In this document: positions 36,666-43,921 of the stretch, piece by piece
How positions within the stretch are numbered: the stretch's first letter is position 1
How the letters are laid out: the number at the start of each line of letters is the position of its first letter
NCBI GenBank assembly: GCA_964596645.1
Contig: CAZQVB010000021.1
Location: forward strand, 17,441-81,440
DNA from: CAVQEK01 sp964596645
GTDB taxonomy: Bacteria; Bacteroidota; Bacteroidia; Cytophagales; Cyclobacteriaceae
Length of the DNA stretch: 64,000 bases
Direction of reading: 5' to 3'
Notes under the pieces: model-generated
The model's input: only the letters and a program-made list of their open reading frames with translations
The model's database searches: none
Told to the model about the DNA's origin: nothing
Made by a program: the position numbers and the translations under genes

Positions 36666-37337
36666 ATGGATATGTATAAAAAATTGATATTCTTTACTTT
36701 ATCATTAGTCATCTCAAGCATTGATGCAATACAGGCGCAAGACGGGCTGCGCCTTGCCAAGCTCAAATACAGCGGCGGTGGCGACTGGTATGCCAACAAA
36801 ACCGCCTTACCAAACCTCATAGAATTTTGCAACAACCAGCTGGATATGAATCTGCATCCGGAGGAAGCGGTGGTGGAGGCGAGCAGCCCCGATATTTTTC
36901 TTTACCCCTACATCTACATGACCGGTCACGGAAATGTGGTGTTTGCACCGGCAGAAGTGGATAATTTGAGAAACTACCTGATCGGCGGAGGCTTTTTGCA
37001 CATCGACGACAACTATGGCCTCGATCAGTTTGTGCGGCTGGAAATGAAAAAAGTGTTTCCTGAGCTCGAGTTTGTAGAGCTGCCATTTGATCATCCGCTC
37101 TATCATCAGAAATTTACCTTCGAACAGGGCCTGCCAAAGGTGCACGAGCATGACGGTAAGCCGCCCCAGGGTTTGGGTCTTTTCTGGGAAGGCCGGTTGA
37201 TATGCTTCTATTCTTACGAATCGGATTTAGGCAATGGCTGGGAAGATGCCAGCATTTACAACGACCCTGAAGCCATCCGCCAGGAAGCGTTGAAGGCCGG
37301 AGCAAATATTATTTCCTTTGCCTTTACTCAGGATTAA
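36666..37337 (+). CDS. DUF4159 domain protein, exported
   Basis: Protein of 223 residues with a signal peptide (cleavage near AIQAQ, about residue 24) and one DUF4159 domain. The visible signature is LRLAKLKYSGGGDWYAN at the start of the mature protein, GGGFLHIDDNYG in the centre and DLGNGWEDASIYN near the C-terminus. This domain resembles a glutamine-amidotransferase-like fold. It occurs in Bacteroidota near genes for MoxR/von Willebrand proteins, but its role is unknown. Start is at 36666, or at the Met two codons later. It is 4 bases after dacB and so probably co-transcribed. Confidence 0.85.
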   Translation: MDMYKKLIFFTLSLVISSIDAIQAQDGLRLAKLKYSGGGDWYANKTALPNLIEFCNNQLDMNLHPEEAVVEASSPDIFLYPYIYMTGHGNVVFAPAEVDNLRNYLIGGGFLHIDDNYGLDQFVRLEMKKVFPELEFVELPFDHPLYHQKFTFEQGLPKVHEHDGKPPQGLGLFWEGRLICFYSYESDLGNGWEDASIYNDPEAIRQEALKAGANIISFAFTQD

Positions 37338-37373
37338 TATGCACCTGTGCCGTGCAACACGCACATTGCTACA

Positions 37374-38420
37374 TCAGAATAGCAATGGCGACAGCAATTT
37401 TTGATAAATATCTATCGCCTCTTCGAGTTCTTCCAGGCATATGTACTCATCTGCCGTATGTGACCGTGCCGAGTCGCCCGGGCCAATCTTTACGGTTGGG
37501 AAGGGCATAAGCGCCTGATCTGAGCAGGTAGGTGAGCCATAGCAGTGCAGCCCCATGCGCTGTGCCGACAGCACCACCGGGTGCTGCGGATCGATGCCGG
37601 AAGGCTGAAGCCGGGTAGAGCGGGGCGTGATCTCAGCGGCCATGTGCTGCTTCAATATGGCCAATATGTCGTCGTTGCTGTAGCGATCGGTGCTGCGCAC
37701 ATCAATGGTAAATCGGCAGGAATCGGGCACCACGTTGTGCTGCCTGCCTGCCTGCACCACCGTCACCGACATTTTTACCGGCCCCAGGGTGGCCGATTCT
37801 TCCGGAAACCGGAAATCTTTGATCCATCGTATGTCATCGAGGGCCTTGTAGATGGCGTTGACGCCTTCTTCCCGCGCAGCATGGCCCGACCTGCCTCTGG
37901 CTTCACAATCCAACACCATCAGGCCTTTTTCGGCAATGGCCATTTGCATCTTCGTGGGTTCGCCAACTATCCCCAAAGCAAAATTGGGCAGATCTTTCAG
38001 TGCCAACTCAATACCTGCCGCACCGCTGATCTCCTCTTCGGCAGAAGCTACGAAGCACAAGTTGTATTGGGTCTCCACGTCGTAGTAGTGCAGGAATGTG
38101 GCCAGCAGGCTCACGAGCGCGCCACCAGCGTCATTGCTGCCCAGCCCATACAGTCGGCCCTGCTCTACCTGCGGGTCAAATGGGTCTTTCGTCCAGGACG
38201 CATTGGGCCGTACGGTGTCATGGTGGGAGTTGAGCAGCATCCAAGGCTTATTGGTATCGCTGAATTTGCCAAAGGCGATCACGTTGTTTTTTATCCGCTG
38301 CACACTGATGCCCCGACGGATCAGAAAGTGCTCGATGATGTCGGCAGTGGACTTTTCTTCTTTGCTAAAAGAAGGAGTTTGTATGAGATTTTTGAGTAAT
38401 GCTACGATCTCGCTCATCAT
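37374..38420 (-). CDS. argE: M20 family deacylase, ArgE-like (N-acyl-ornithine/citrulline deacylase)
   Basis: Zinc-dependent peptidase-family M20 amidohydrolase of 348 residues. Metal-binding features: SHHDT at 65-69, a conserved GSNDAGG, ASAEEEISG (about 125-133) with the catalytic Glu, and GEPTKMQMAIAEKG. The dimerisation domain sits in the middle. It is last in the arginine operon, 3 bases after argB, so it should remove the N-acyl group from acylcitrulline (this pathway carbamoylates the acylated intermediate). Whether the acyl group is acetyl or succinyl depends on the partner ArgF' enzyme. The start may be the second Met. Confidence 0.88.
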   Translation of the reverse strand: MMSEIVALLKNLIQTPSFSKEEKSTADIIEHFLIRRGISVQRIKNNVIAFGKFSDTNKPWMLLNSHHDTVRPNASWTKDPFDPQVEQGRLYGLGSNDAGGALVSLLATFLHYYDVETQYNLCFVASAEEEISGAAGIELALKDLPNFALGIVGEPTKMQMAIAEKGLMVLDCEARGRSGHAAREEGVNAIYKALDDIRWIKDFRFPEESATLGPVKMSVTVVQAGRQHNVVPDSCRFTIDVRSTDRYSNDDILAILKQHMAAEITPRSTRLQPSGIDPQHPVVLSAQRMGLHCYGSPTCSDQALMPFPTVKIGPGDSARSHTADEYICLEELEEAIDIYQKLLSPLLF

Positions 38421-38423
38421 GCG

Positions 38424-39215
38424 CTATAATGTAATGCAGGTGCCGGGCGATTGATCTTTCTGGTGCATCAGCCCCAGGCCGGAGTGATGGCAAATGCGCA
38501 CCTGCCGCACGCCTGTTTGCAGTGCAGCGAAGGCATTGTCAATTTTTGGGATCATGCCGGTGTGTATAATTTTCTCCTCTTTCAGGGTTTGGTAGTGCTT
38601 TTCATCTATCGAGCCAATCAGGCTTTGTGGGTCAGTCACATCGCGCAGCACGCCTGGCAATTCAAAACAAAAAACAAGCTCTACGTCATACATGGCCGAC
38701 ATACCTACGGCCAATTGAGAAGCGATGGTGTCGGCATTGGTGTTGAGCATTTGCCCTTGTCCGTCGTGGGTCATGGCGGCAAATACTGGTGCAAAACCCG
38801 CCTGCAACAAGGCATCAATCCCCGCTGCATTGACTTTGTCCACATCACCTACCCAGCCGTAGTCCATGCCGTCTTTCAAGGGGCGCTTGTGGGCGCGAAT
38901 GGTGTCACCATCTGCCCCCGTAAGCCCGATAGCGTTACAGCCGTTTTTCTGCAAAAGCGCCACTACATTTTTGTTGGCCACTCCGGCCAGCATCATTTTC
39001 ACCACTTCCAGTGTGTCGGCATCGGTGATGCGCCGACCGTCCACCATTTGCACCGGTATGCCCAGGCGACGGCTCATTTCTGTCACCGATTTGCCCCCGC
39101 CGTGTACGAGAATTTTTTTGCCGCTGATGTGGGCGAAATCCGAGGCCAGGTTTGCCATAGCGCCTTCATCTTCCACCACTTTGCCGCCAATCTTTATCAC
39201 GGTCAGCTTATCCAT
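38424..39215 (-). CDS. argB: N-acyl-glutamate kinase
   Basis: Amino-acid-kinase family enzyme of 263 residues that phosphorylates N-acetyl- (or N-succinyl-) glutamate. Motifs: VIKIGGKVVED at 6-16, ILVHGGGKSVTEMSR at 35-49, AIGLTGADGDTI and MLNTNADTIASQLA, with the C-terminal GMIPKIDNAFAAL that binds the nucleotide. It overlaps the argF' gene by 8 bases and precedes argE by 3. There is no N-terminal extension of the kind associated with arginine-inhibited hexameric forms, so feedback control may be weak (inference). Confidence 0.93.
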   Translation of the reverse strand: MDKLTVIKIGGKVVEDEGAMANLASDFAHISGKKILVHGGGKSVTEMSRRLGIPVQMVDGRRITDADTLEVVKMMLAGVANKNVVALLQKNGCNAIGLTGADGDTIRAHKRPLKDGMDYGWVGDVDKVNAAGIDALLQAGFAPVFAAMTHDGQGQMLNTNADTIASQLAVGMSAMYDVELVFCFELPGVLRDVTDPQSLIGSIDEKHYQTLKEEKIIHTGMIPKIDNAFAALQTGVRQVRICHHSGLGLMHQKDQSPGTCITL

Positions 39216-40161
39216 GATACGCCTGCAATAATGTTCTCAATACGGCCTGAGCGGCGTATACGCGGTTTTCTGCCTGCTGCACCACTATGCTGTCGGGGCT
39301 GTCGATCACCGCATCGGCCACCACCACATTGCGGCGTACGGGTAGGCAATGCATGAATTTGGCGTTGTTGGTGAGCTGCATCTTGGCAGCATCTACCATC
39401 CAGTGCGCATCGTCAGATAATATTTTTCCATACTGTGCATACGACGACCAGTTCTTGGCATAGATAAAATCTGCATTGCTGTAGGCTTCTTCGGGGTTGC
39501 GCACCACCACGGCATTTCCGGTAAATTTTGTATCCAGATCGTACCCATCCGGATTGGCGATCACGAAGTCATAATCCATTGTATTCATCCACTGTGCAAA
39601 GCTGTTGGGCACAGCCTGCGGTAAAGCCCGCGGATGCGGCGCCCACGTAAGCACCACCTTTGGCTTTTTCACTTTTTTGTGCTGTTCTATGGTCAGCACA
39701 TCGGCCAGCGACTGCAAAGGATGCACCGTGGCAGACTCCAGGTTTACCACCGGCACACCGGCATAGCGTACAAAGCTGGTAAGCACAGGCTCGCTATAAT
39801 CCAGCACACGGTCGACAAGACCAGGAAACGATCGCAAGCCCACCACATCGCAATAGCGGCCCACCACAGCGGCGGCTTCTTTGATGTGCTCAGCCTTATC
39901 GCCGTTCATCACTACGCCTTCTTCGGTTTCCAGGGCCCAGCCTTCACTGGTGAAGTTCATCACCATCACGTCCATACCCAGATTTTTGGCGGCCTTTTGT
40001 GTGCTAAGCCGGGTACGCAGGCTGGGGTTGAGGAAGATGAGGCCCAGGGTGCGGCGTCTGCCAACCGCCTCATCGATAAATGGGTCGGTTTTGTATGCGG
40101 AAGCCAAAGACAACAACCCGCGCACATCGCCGGCGTCATGTACATTTAAAAAATTTCGCAT
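39208..40161 (-). CDS. argF': N-acylornithine carbamoyltransferase (argF' type, probably N-succinyl-specific)
   Basis: Transcarbamylase of 317 residues resembling Bacteroides N-succinylornithine carbamoyltransferase and Xanthomonas N-acetylornithine carbamoyltransferase, not ordinary ArgF. The carbamoyl-phosphate loop is S47-LRTR. HPLQSLAD and FMHCLPVRRN are present. From memory of published work, residue 90 decides specificity: Pro in the Bacteroides succinyl enzyme, Glu in the Xanthomonas acetyl enzyme. Here the loop reads MNGDKAEH with Ala90. Substituting the Glu by small residues shifted the Xanthomonas enzyme to succinylornithine, so succinyl use is the better guess. It lies between argC and argB in one operon. 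Confidence 0.93.
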   Translation of the reverse strand: MRNFLNVHDAGDVRGLLSLASAYKTDPFIDEAVGRRRTLGLIFLNPSLRTRLSTQKAAKNLGMDVMVMNFTSEGWALETEEGVVMNGDKAEHIKEAAAVVGRYCDVVGLRSFPGLVDRVLDYSEPVLTSFVRYAGVPVVNLESATVHPLQSLADVLTIEQHKKVKKPKVVLTWAPHPRALPQAVPNSFAQWMNTMDYDFVIANPDGYDLDTKFTGNAVVVRNPEEAYSNADFIYAKNWSSYAQYGKILSDDAHWMVDAAKMQLTNNAKFMHCLPVRRNVVVADAVIDSPDSIVVQQAENRVYAAQAVLRTLLQAYHG

Positions 40162-40182
40162 GTCGATTGTATTTACAAAATA

Positions 40183-41157
40183 TTAGAATGCCGTAGCCTT
40201 TAAGTCAAGTCCCGCCTGCTCGGAAAGCCCAAACATCAGATTCATGTTTTGCACGGCCTGCCCCGAAGCGCCCTTCAGCAGGTTATCGATTACACTGATC
40301 ACAAGCAGTTTGTTTCGGTGTTTTTCCAGATAAACCAGGCCTTTGTTGGTATTCACCACCTGCTTCAGGTCAATGTTGTAGTGGCTAAGATGCACAAAGT
40401 GGTATGGACGGTAGTATTCATGAAACAATTCCCTGGCATGCGCTAAAGTGAGGTCGGAGTCAAGGTACATGCTGGCCAGTATGCCGCGGGTGAAGTTGCC
40501 ACGAAGTGGTATGAAATTCAGCGGACGGTCGAAGCCGTGCTGCCAGCGGCGCAGGCTTTGATTGATCTCGATCAGGTGCTGATGCTCGAAGGGTTTGTAC
40601 ACCGACAGATTGTTGTTTCGCCAGGAGAAATGTGAGGTGGGCGATAATGACTGACCTGCACCGGTAGAGCCGGTAGTAGCATTGATGTGCACTTCGCTGT
40701 TGAGCTCACCCGCCCTGGCCAGGGGCAACAAGCCTAGTTGAATGCAAGTGGCAAAGCAACCGGGATTGGCCACATTATCGGCCTTTCGAATGGCTTCTGC
40801 CTCGGCCTCGCATAGTCCGTACACAAATGGCCGAAAGTGCGCGGGGTCATCTATGCGAAAATCCTGGCTTAGGTCTATGATCTTGAGCTGGCTGCGTATT
40901 TTATTTTTTTCAAAGAAAGCGCGTGACTGGCCATGGCCGGAGCAGAGAAACAGCACGTCTATGTTGTCGTCGCGAAAGGTGTCGGTAAATACCATGTCGG
41001 TATCGCCGAGCAGGTCATTGTGCACCTGGCTGATCGCATTGCCTGCGTTGCTGGTGCTGTGCACGTATTGCAGTGTCACTTCCGGATGGCGCAGCAGCAA
41101 CCGGATCAGTTCTCCTCCGGTATAGCCCGCACCGCCTATGATGCCGACATTAATCAT
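40183..41157 (-). CDS. argC: N-acyl-gamma-glutamyl-phosphate reductase
   Basis: NADPH-dependent reductase making N-acylglutamate semialdehyde, 324 residues. The Rossmann motif is GIIGGAGYTGGELIRLL at 5-21. The catalytic Cys134 lies in NPGCFATCIQLGLLPLA. TTGSTGAGQS and the C-terminal NLLKGASGQAVQN complete the signature. It overlaps argG by 8 bases and is 21 bases upstream of argF'. The aminotransferase gene argD, often placed here in relatives, is absent from the operon. Confidence 0.95.
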   Translation of the reverse strand: MINVGIIGGAGYTGGELIRLLLRHPEVTLQYVHSTSNAGNAISQVHNDLLGDTDMVFTDTFRDDNIDVLFLCSGHGQSRAFFEKNKIRSQLKIIDLSQDFRIDDPAHFRPFVYGLCEAEAEAIRKADNVANPGCFATCIQLGLLPLARAGELNSEVHINATTGSTGAGQSLSPTSHFSWRNNNLSVYKPFEHQHLIEINQSLRRWQHGFDRPLNFIPLRGNFTRGILASMYLDSDLTLAHARELFHEYYRPYHFVHLSHYNIDLKQVVNTNKGLVYLEKHRNKLLVISVIDNLLKGASGQAVQNMNLMFGLSEQAGLDLKATAF

Positions 41158-42355
41158 GGCCCTGCTCCTTTCCTATCTGGTTGTAAATCATCACCTGGTT
41201 GGAGAGCATTTTGGAAAATCCCTTTACATCGTCGCCACTCCAGCCCGCATTCATCTCCCCATAGGCGCCAAAGCGCGACGACATCATGTCAAAAGGTGAC
41301 TTTATGCCCTGAACGGTAAAACGGTAAGCAGACAAACGCAGGTAAACCTCACCGCTCACGCGCTCCTGGGTGTCAGTCAGAAATTTCTCGGTGTTGCGCA
41401 TTACCGGCTCCAAAAACTGCCCCTCATGCACGAGCATACCGTACCAGTTGGCCAATTGTTCCTTCCAGTATTGCTGCCACTTGCTCAGCACATGCTTCTC
41501 GAGCTGGTGATGGGCCTTTATGATCATGAGCGGACCGGGGGCCTCAAAGCCCACCCGGCCCTTTATGCCAATAATGGTATCGCCTACATGTATATCGCGA
41601 CCGATGCCAAATGCGGAACCCAGCCTGTTGAGCGCTGCTATGGCCTCTACAGGATTGGCGTACTGCTTGTCATCAATGCCCTTCAGTTCACCTTTGTGGA
41701 AGTGCAGCGTTACATTCAGGGCGTCATTGCGGGTGCAGGGGCTGGGATATGCATCATCAGGCAGGGCCTGGTGGGATGTGAGCGTTTCCCGGCCGCCGAC
41801 AGAGGTGCCCCAAATGCCCTGATTGATGGAGTATTGCGCTTTGCTCCAGTCCATCTCCACCCCTTTCGATTTCAGATAATTGATCTCCTGCTCGCGAGAA
41901 AGCTTCATATCGCGTATTGGCGTGATGATCTCCTTACCGGGAATCATGATGTGAAAGATCATGTCGAAGCGCACCTGGTCATTGCCGGCACCTGTGCTGC
42001 CGTGCGCCACGGCGTCGGCATTGAGCTCTTCGGCATACTGTGCTATGGCTTTGGCCTGAAATACCCGCTCCGCACTCACCGACAGCGGGTAGGTGTTGTT
42101 GCGCAGCACATTGCCAAAAATTAAATATTTGATGCAGTCGTTGTAAAACTCGTCGGTGGCGCGGTAAGTCTTGTGCGAGGCCACACCGAAGTCGTGGGCG
42201 CGCCGCTCCACCTTTTCCAGCTCCTCCGCACTGAACCCCCCGGTATCTACCAGAATGGAGTGAACTTCATATCCCTTTTCGTCGGTGAGGTACTTTACAC
42301 AGTAGGAAGTATCCAGTCCACCACTGTAGGCGAGTACCACTTTTTTCTTAGTCAT
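41150..42355 (-). CDS. argG: Argininosuccinate synthase
   Basis: ATP-dependent ligase joining citrulline and aspartate, 401 residues. The PP-loop ATP motif VLAYSGGLDTSYCVKYL is at 6-22, followed by AHGSTGAGNDQVRFD and SINQGIWGTSVGGRET. Full length for the family. The ATGA overlap with the GNAT gene upstream and the 8-base overlap with argC downstream show a tightly coupled operon. Confidence 0.96.
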   Translation of the reverse strand: MTKKKVVLAYSGGLDTSYCVKYLTDEKGYEVHSILVDTGGFSAEELEKVERRAHDFGVASHKTYRATDEFYNDCIKYLIFGNVLRNNTYPLSVSAERVFQAKAIAQYAEELNADAVAHGSTGAGNDQVRFDMIFHIMIPGKEIITPIRDMKLSREQEINYLKSKGVEMDWSKAQYSINQGIWGTSVGGRETLTSHQALPDDAYPSPCTRNDALNVTLHFHKGELKGIDDKQYANPVEAIAALNRLGSAFGIGRDIHVGDTIIGIKGRVGFEAPGPLMIIKAHHQLEKHVLSKWQQYWKEQLANWYGMLVHEGQFLEPVMRNTEKFLTDTQERVSGEVYLRLSAYRFTVQGIKSPFDMMSSRFGAYGEMNAGWSGDDVKGFSKMLSNQVMIYNQIGKEQGHD

Positions 42356-43023
42356 TGTATGGCCTTTTTATTGTCAATATTCTCATTTTCCTTTTTAAAC
42401 TTCTTGAGCAGGTGCTCTTTGCGTGCCTTAAGCCAATCGCGGTATTTGTCTTGGTAGTCTTTAAAGAGCTTTTTATTGAACTTATTTTTCTCTTCCGGAT
42501 CGTACAGCATGCCGGTGCACAGGCAGTGTTTGCGGTTGGTGCGGGTGAGTATGTCGTAGTTTACACAGCTCTGGCAGCCTTTCCAAAACTCCTCGTCGGT
42601 GGTGAGCTCCGAGAAGGTGACGGGTCTGTAACCCAGTTCGGAGTTGATCTTCATGACGGGCAGGCTGGTGGTGAGCCCGAACAGTTTGGCATTCGGGTAT
42701 TTTTTTCTGCTGAGTTCAAAGGCCTTCTTTTTCACCAGCGATGCCAGCCCCTTGTTGCGAAAGTCGGGAGAGACAATGAGGCCTGAGTTGGCGGCAAATT
42801 TCTTTTCGCTCCACGACTCTATGTAGCAAAAGCCGGCAAACTGCCCTTGTTTGGATATGGCGATCACTGCCTTGCCATCGCGCATTTTTTGGGCAATATA
42901 CTCCGGCGAGCGCTTGGCAATACCGGTGCCTCGTGCCTTGGCAGACTCTTCCATCTGCCGGCATATTTCATCGGCATAATTTACATGTTGCTCAGAGGCA
43001 ACCACAATATCAAATTCTGTCAT
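42352..43023 (-). CDS. GNAT acetyltransferase of the arginine operon, with a cysteine cluster
   Basis: Protein of 223 residues, first in the arginine operon. The N-terminal 130 residues are a GNAT fold with the acetyl-CoA loop VSPDFRNKGLASLVKKKA. This group stands at the head of arginine operons in Bacteroidota and is taken to be the N-acylglutamate synthase (ArgA role), which is inference from context. After the GNAT core there is a Cys cluster, KGCQSCVNYDIL plus KHCLCTG, that could hold a metal, then a long basic tail KKLFKDYQDKYRDWLKARK. A candidate -7 element, TATTTTTG on the minus strand at 43203-43210, would give a leader of about 180 bases; the region shows no leader peptide I can defend. 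Confidence 0.82.
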   Translation of the reverse strand: MTEFDIVVASEQHVNYADEICRQMEESAKARGTGIAKRSPEYIAQKMRDGKAVIAISKQGQFAGFCYIESWSEKKFAANSGLIVSPDFRNKGLASLVKKKAFELSRKKYPNAKLFGLTTSLPVMKINSELGYRPVTFSELTTDEEFWKGCQSCVNYDILTRTNRKHCLCTGMLYDPEEKNKFNKKLFKDYQDKYRDWLKARKEHLLKKFKKENENIDNKKAIQ

Positions 43024-43265
43024 TAGAATGATAATGAGGGAATAAATAATAATACCAGGGGGAAAAAGAAGCTAATGCGCGCAGGCTGCCGCGTAGGCAA
43101 CCGTGATTAAAACATGAAGACCCCAGAGGGCCTGAGCCTGAAAGGCTTGTAAAAATGCAAGTATGAACGGATGATGTACAAGGCGGATTCGTTAAAGCCC
43201 CGCAAAAATAGTTATAATTCTATTTTATTAGAAAATCGCAATAAAATATTTTGGTGCCCGACAGC

Positions 43266-43811
43266 TCAGGAATATTTTCTGTTGATGATCTCGCTGAGCA
43301 CTATGGCATTTTTGAAGCCATCGGGCTCGCGCAGCATCTGGGCGTATTTGCCGGCCAGGGGTTTGCTTACTGCGCTCGCCGGCGTGGGTATGGTGCTTTT
43401 GGTGCGGTATTCATCGATTCCCTTCAGCGGCTCCAGTTTTTCCAGCGACTTGCCCTTGTACTTGTTGTATTTGTCTTTCATCTCAGCCGTCTTTCTTTCC
43501 GCCACTTCGCGATATTGCTCTACCCTGGGCGGTGGTGGCGGCAGCGTGGTGGGTGCTGGCGCATTGCGTTGCGGCTGCGGCTCGCGCTCGGGCTCGGACT
43601 CCGGTGCGCCACCCAGCATACCCCGCTCAAATTCCTTCATCATCTCCTCGAAGTCAAACGGGGACTTGCGCCTGCGTGGCGCTTCTTCAACATCGTGACT
43701 GGGCTGCCCTGTGGGCCTTGGCTGGTTCTTTTTGCCTATGCCTTTCATGATGCGCGATACTACGTAAAGCAGGAGAAAGACGATCCAAACGTATAATTCC
43801 ATGTTGTCCAT
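43266..43811 (-). CDS. Small single-pass membrane protein of unknown function
   Basis: Protein of 181 residues with one N-terminal membrane helix (about 4-21, LYVWIVFLLLYVVSRI). A Pro- and Glu-rich, low-complexity cytoplasmic region follows (NAPAPTTLPPPPPRVEQ), then a short charged C-terminal helix region ending in AIVLSEIINRKYS. I recognise no family, though small proteins of this plan are often found beside smc in Bacteroidota. The conserved-looking C-terminus (LREPDGFKNAIVLSEIINRK) is the part most likely to matter. Divergent from smc. Confidence 0.75.
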   Translation of the reverse strand: MDNMELYVWIVFLLLYVVSRIMKGIGKKNQPRPTGQPSHDVEEAPRRRKSPFDFEEMMKEFERGMLGGAPESEPEREPQPQRNAPAPTTLPPPPPRVEQYREVAERKTAEMKDKYNKYKGKSLEKLEPLKGIDEYRTKSTIPTPASAVSKPLAGKYAQMLREPDGFKNAIVLSEIINRKYS

Positions 43812-43839
43812 ACGCGGTCAAATATAGAAATTTATTAAC

Positions 43840-43847
43840 TAACTTTG
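43840..43847 (+). promoter_or_regulatory. Candidate -7 element for smc
   Basis: TAACTTTG fits TAnnTTTG and lies 75 bases before the chosen smc ATG. No TTG stands at the expected -33 position; the surrounding AT-rich tract is consistent with a promoter. Confidence 0.35.
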
Positions 43848-43921
43848 CTCACTTTATTCAAGGCGCCGGCGTGCTGTTGTGCGCATTTTTCCAACCATTT
43901 TTCAGGTTCCTCAGGCACTAT

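Noticed and set aside
43024..43265. Arginine leader peptide or riboswitch upstream of the arginine operon
   Set aside because: There is no Arg-codon-rich short frame and no recognisable aptamer; only a lone -7-like TATTTTTG was found.
43871..43921. Extended N-terminus of SMC starting at 43871
   Set aside because: The added 17 residues are hydrophobic and unlike any SMC; the family begins at MQLTKLEIKGFKSF.
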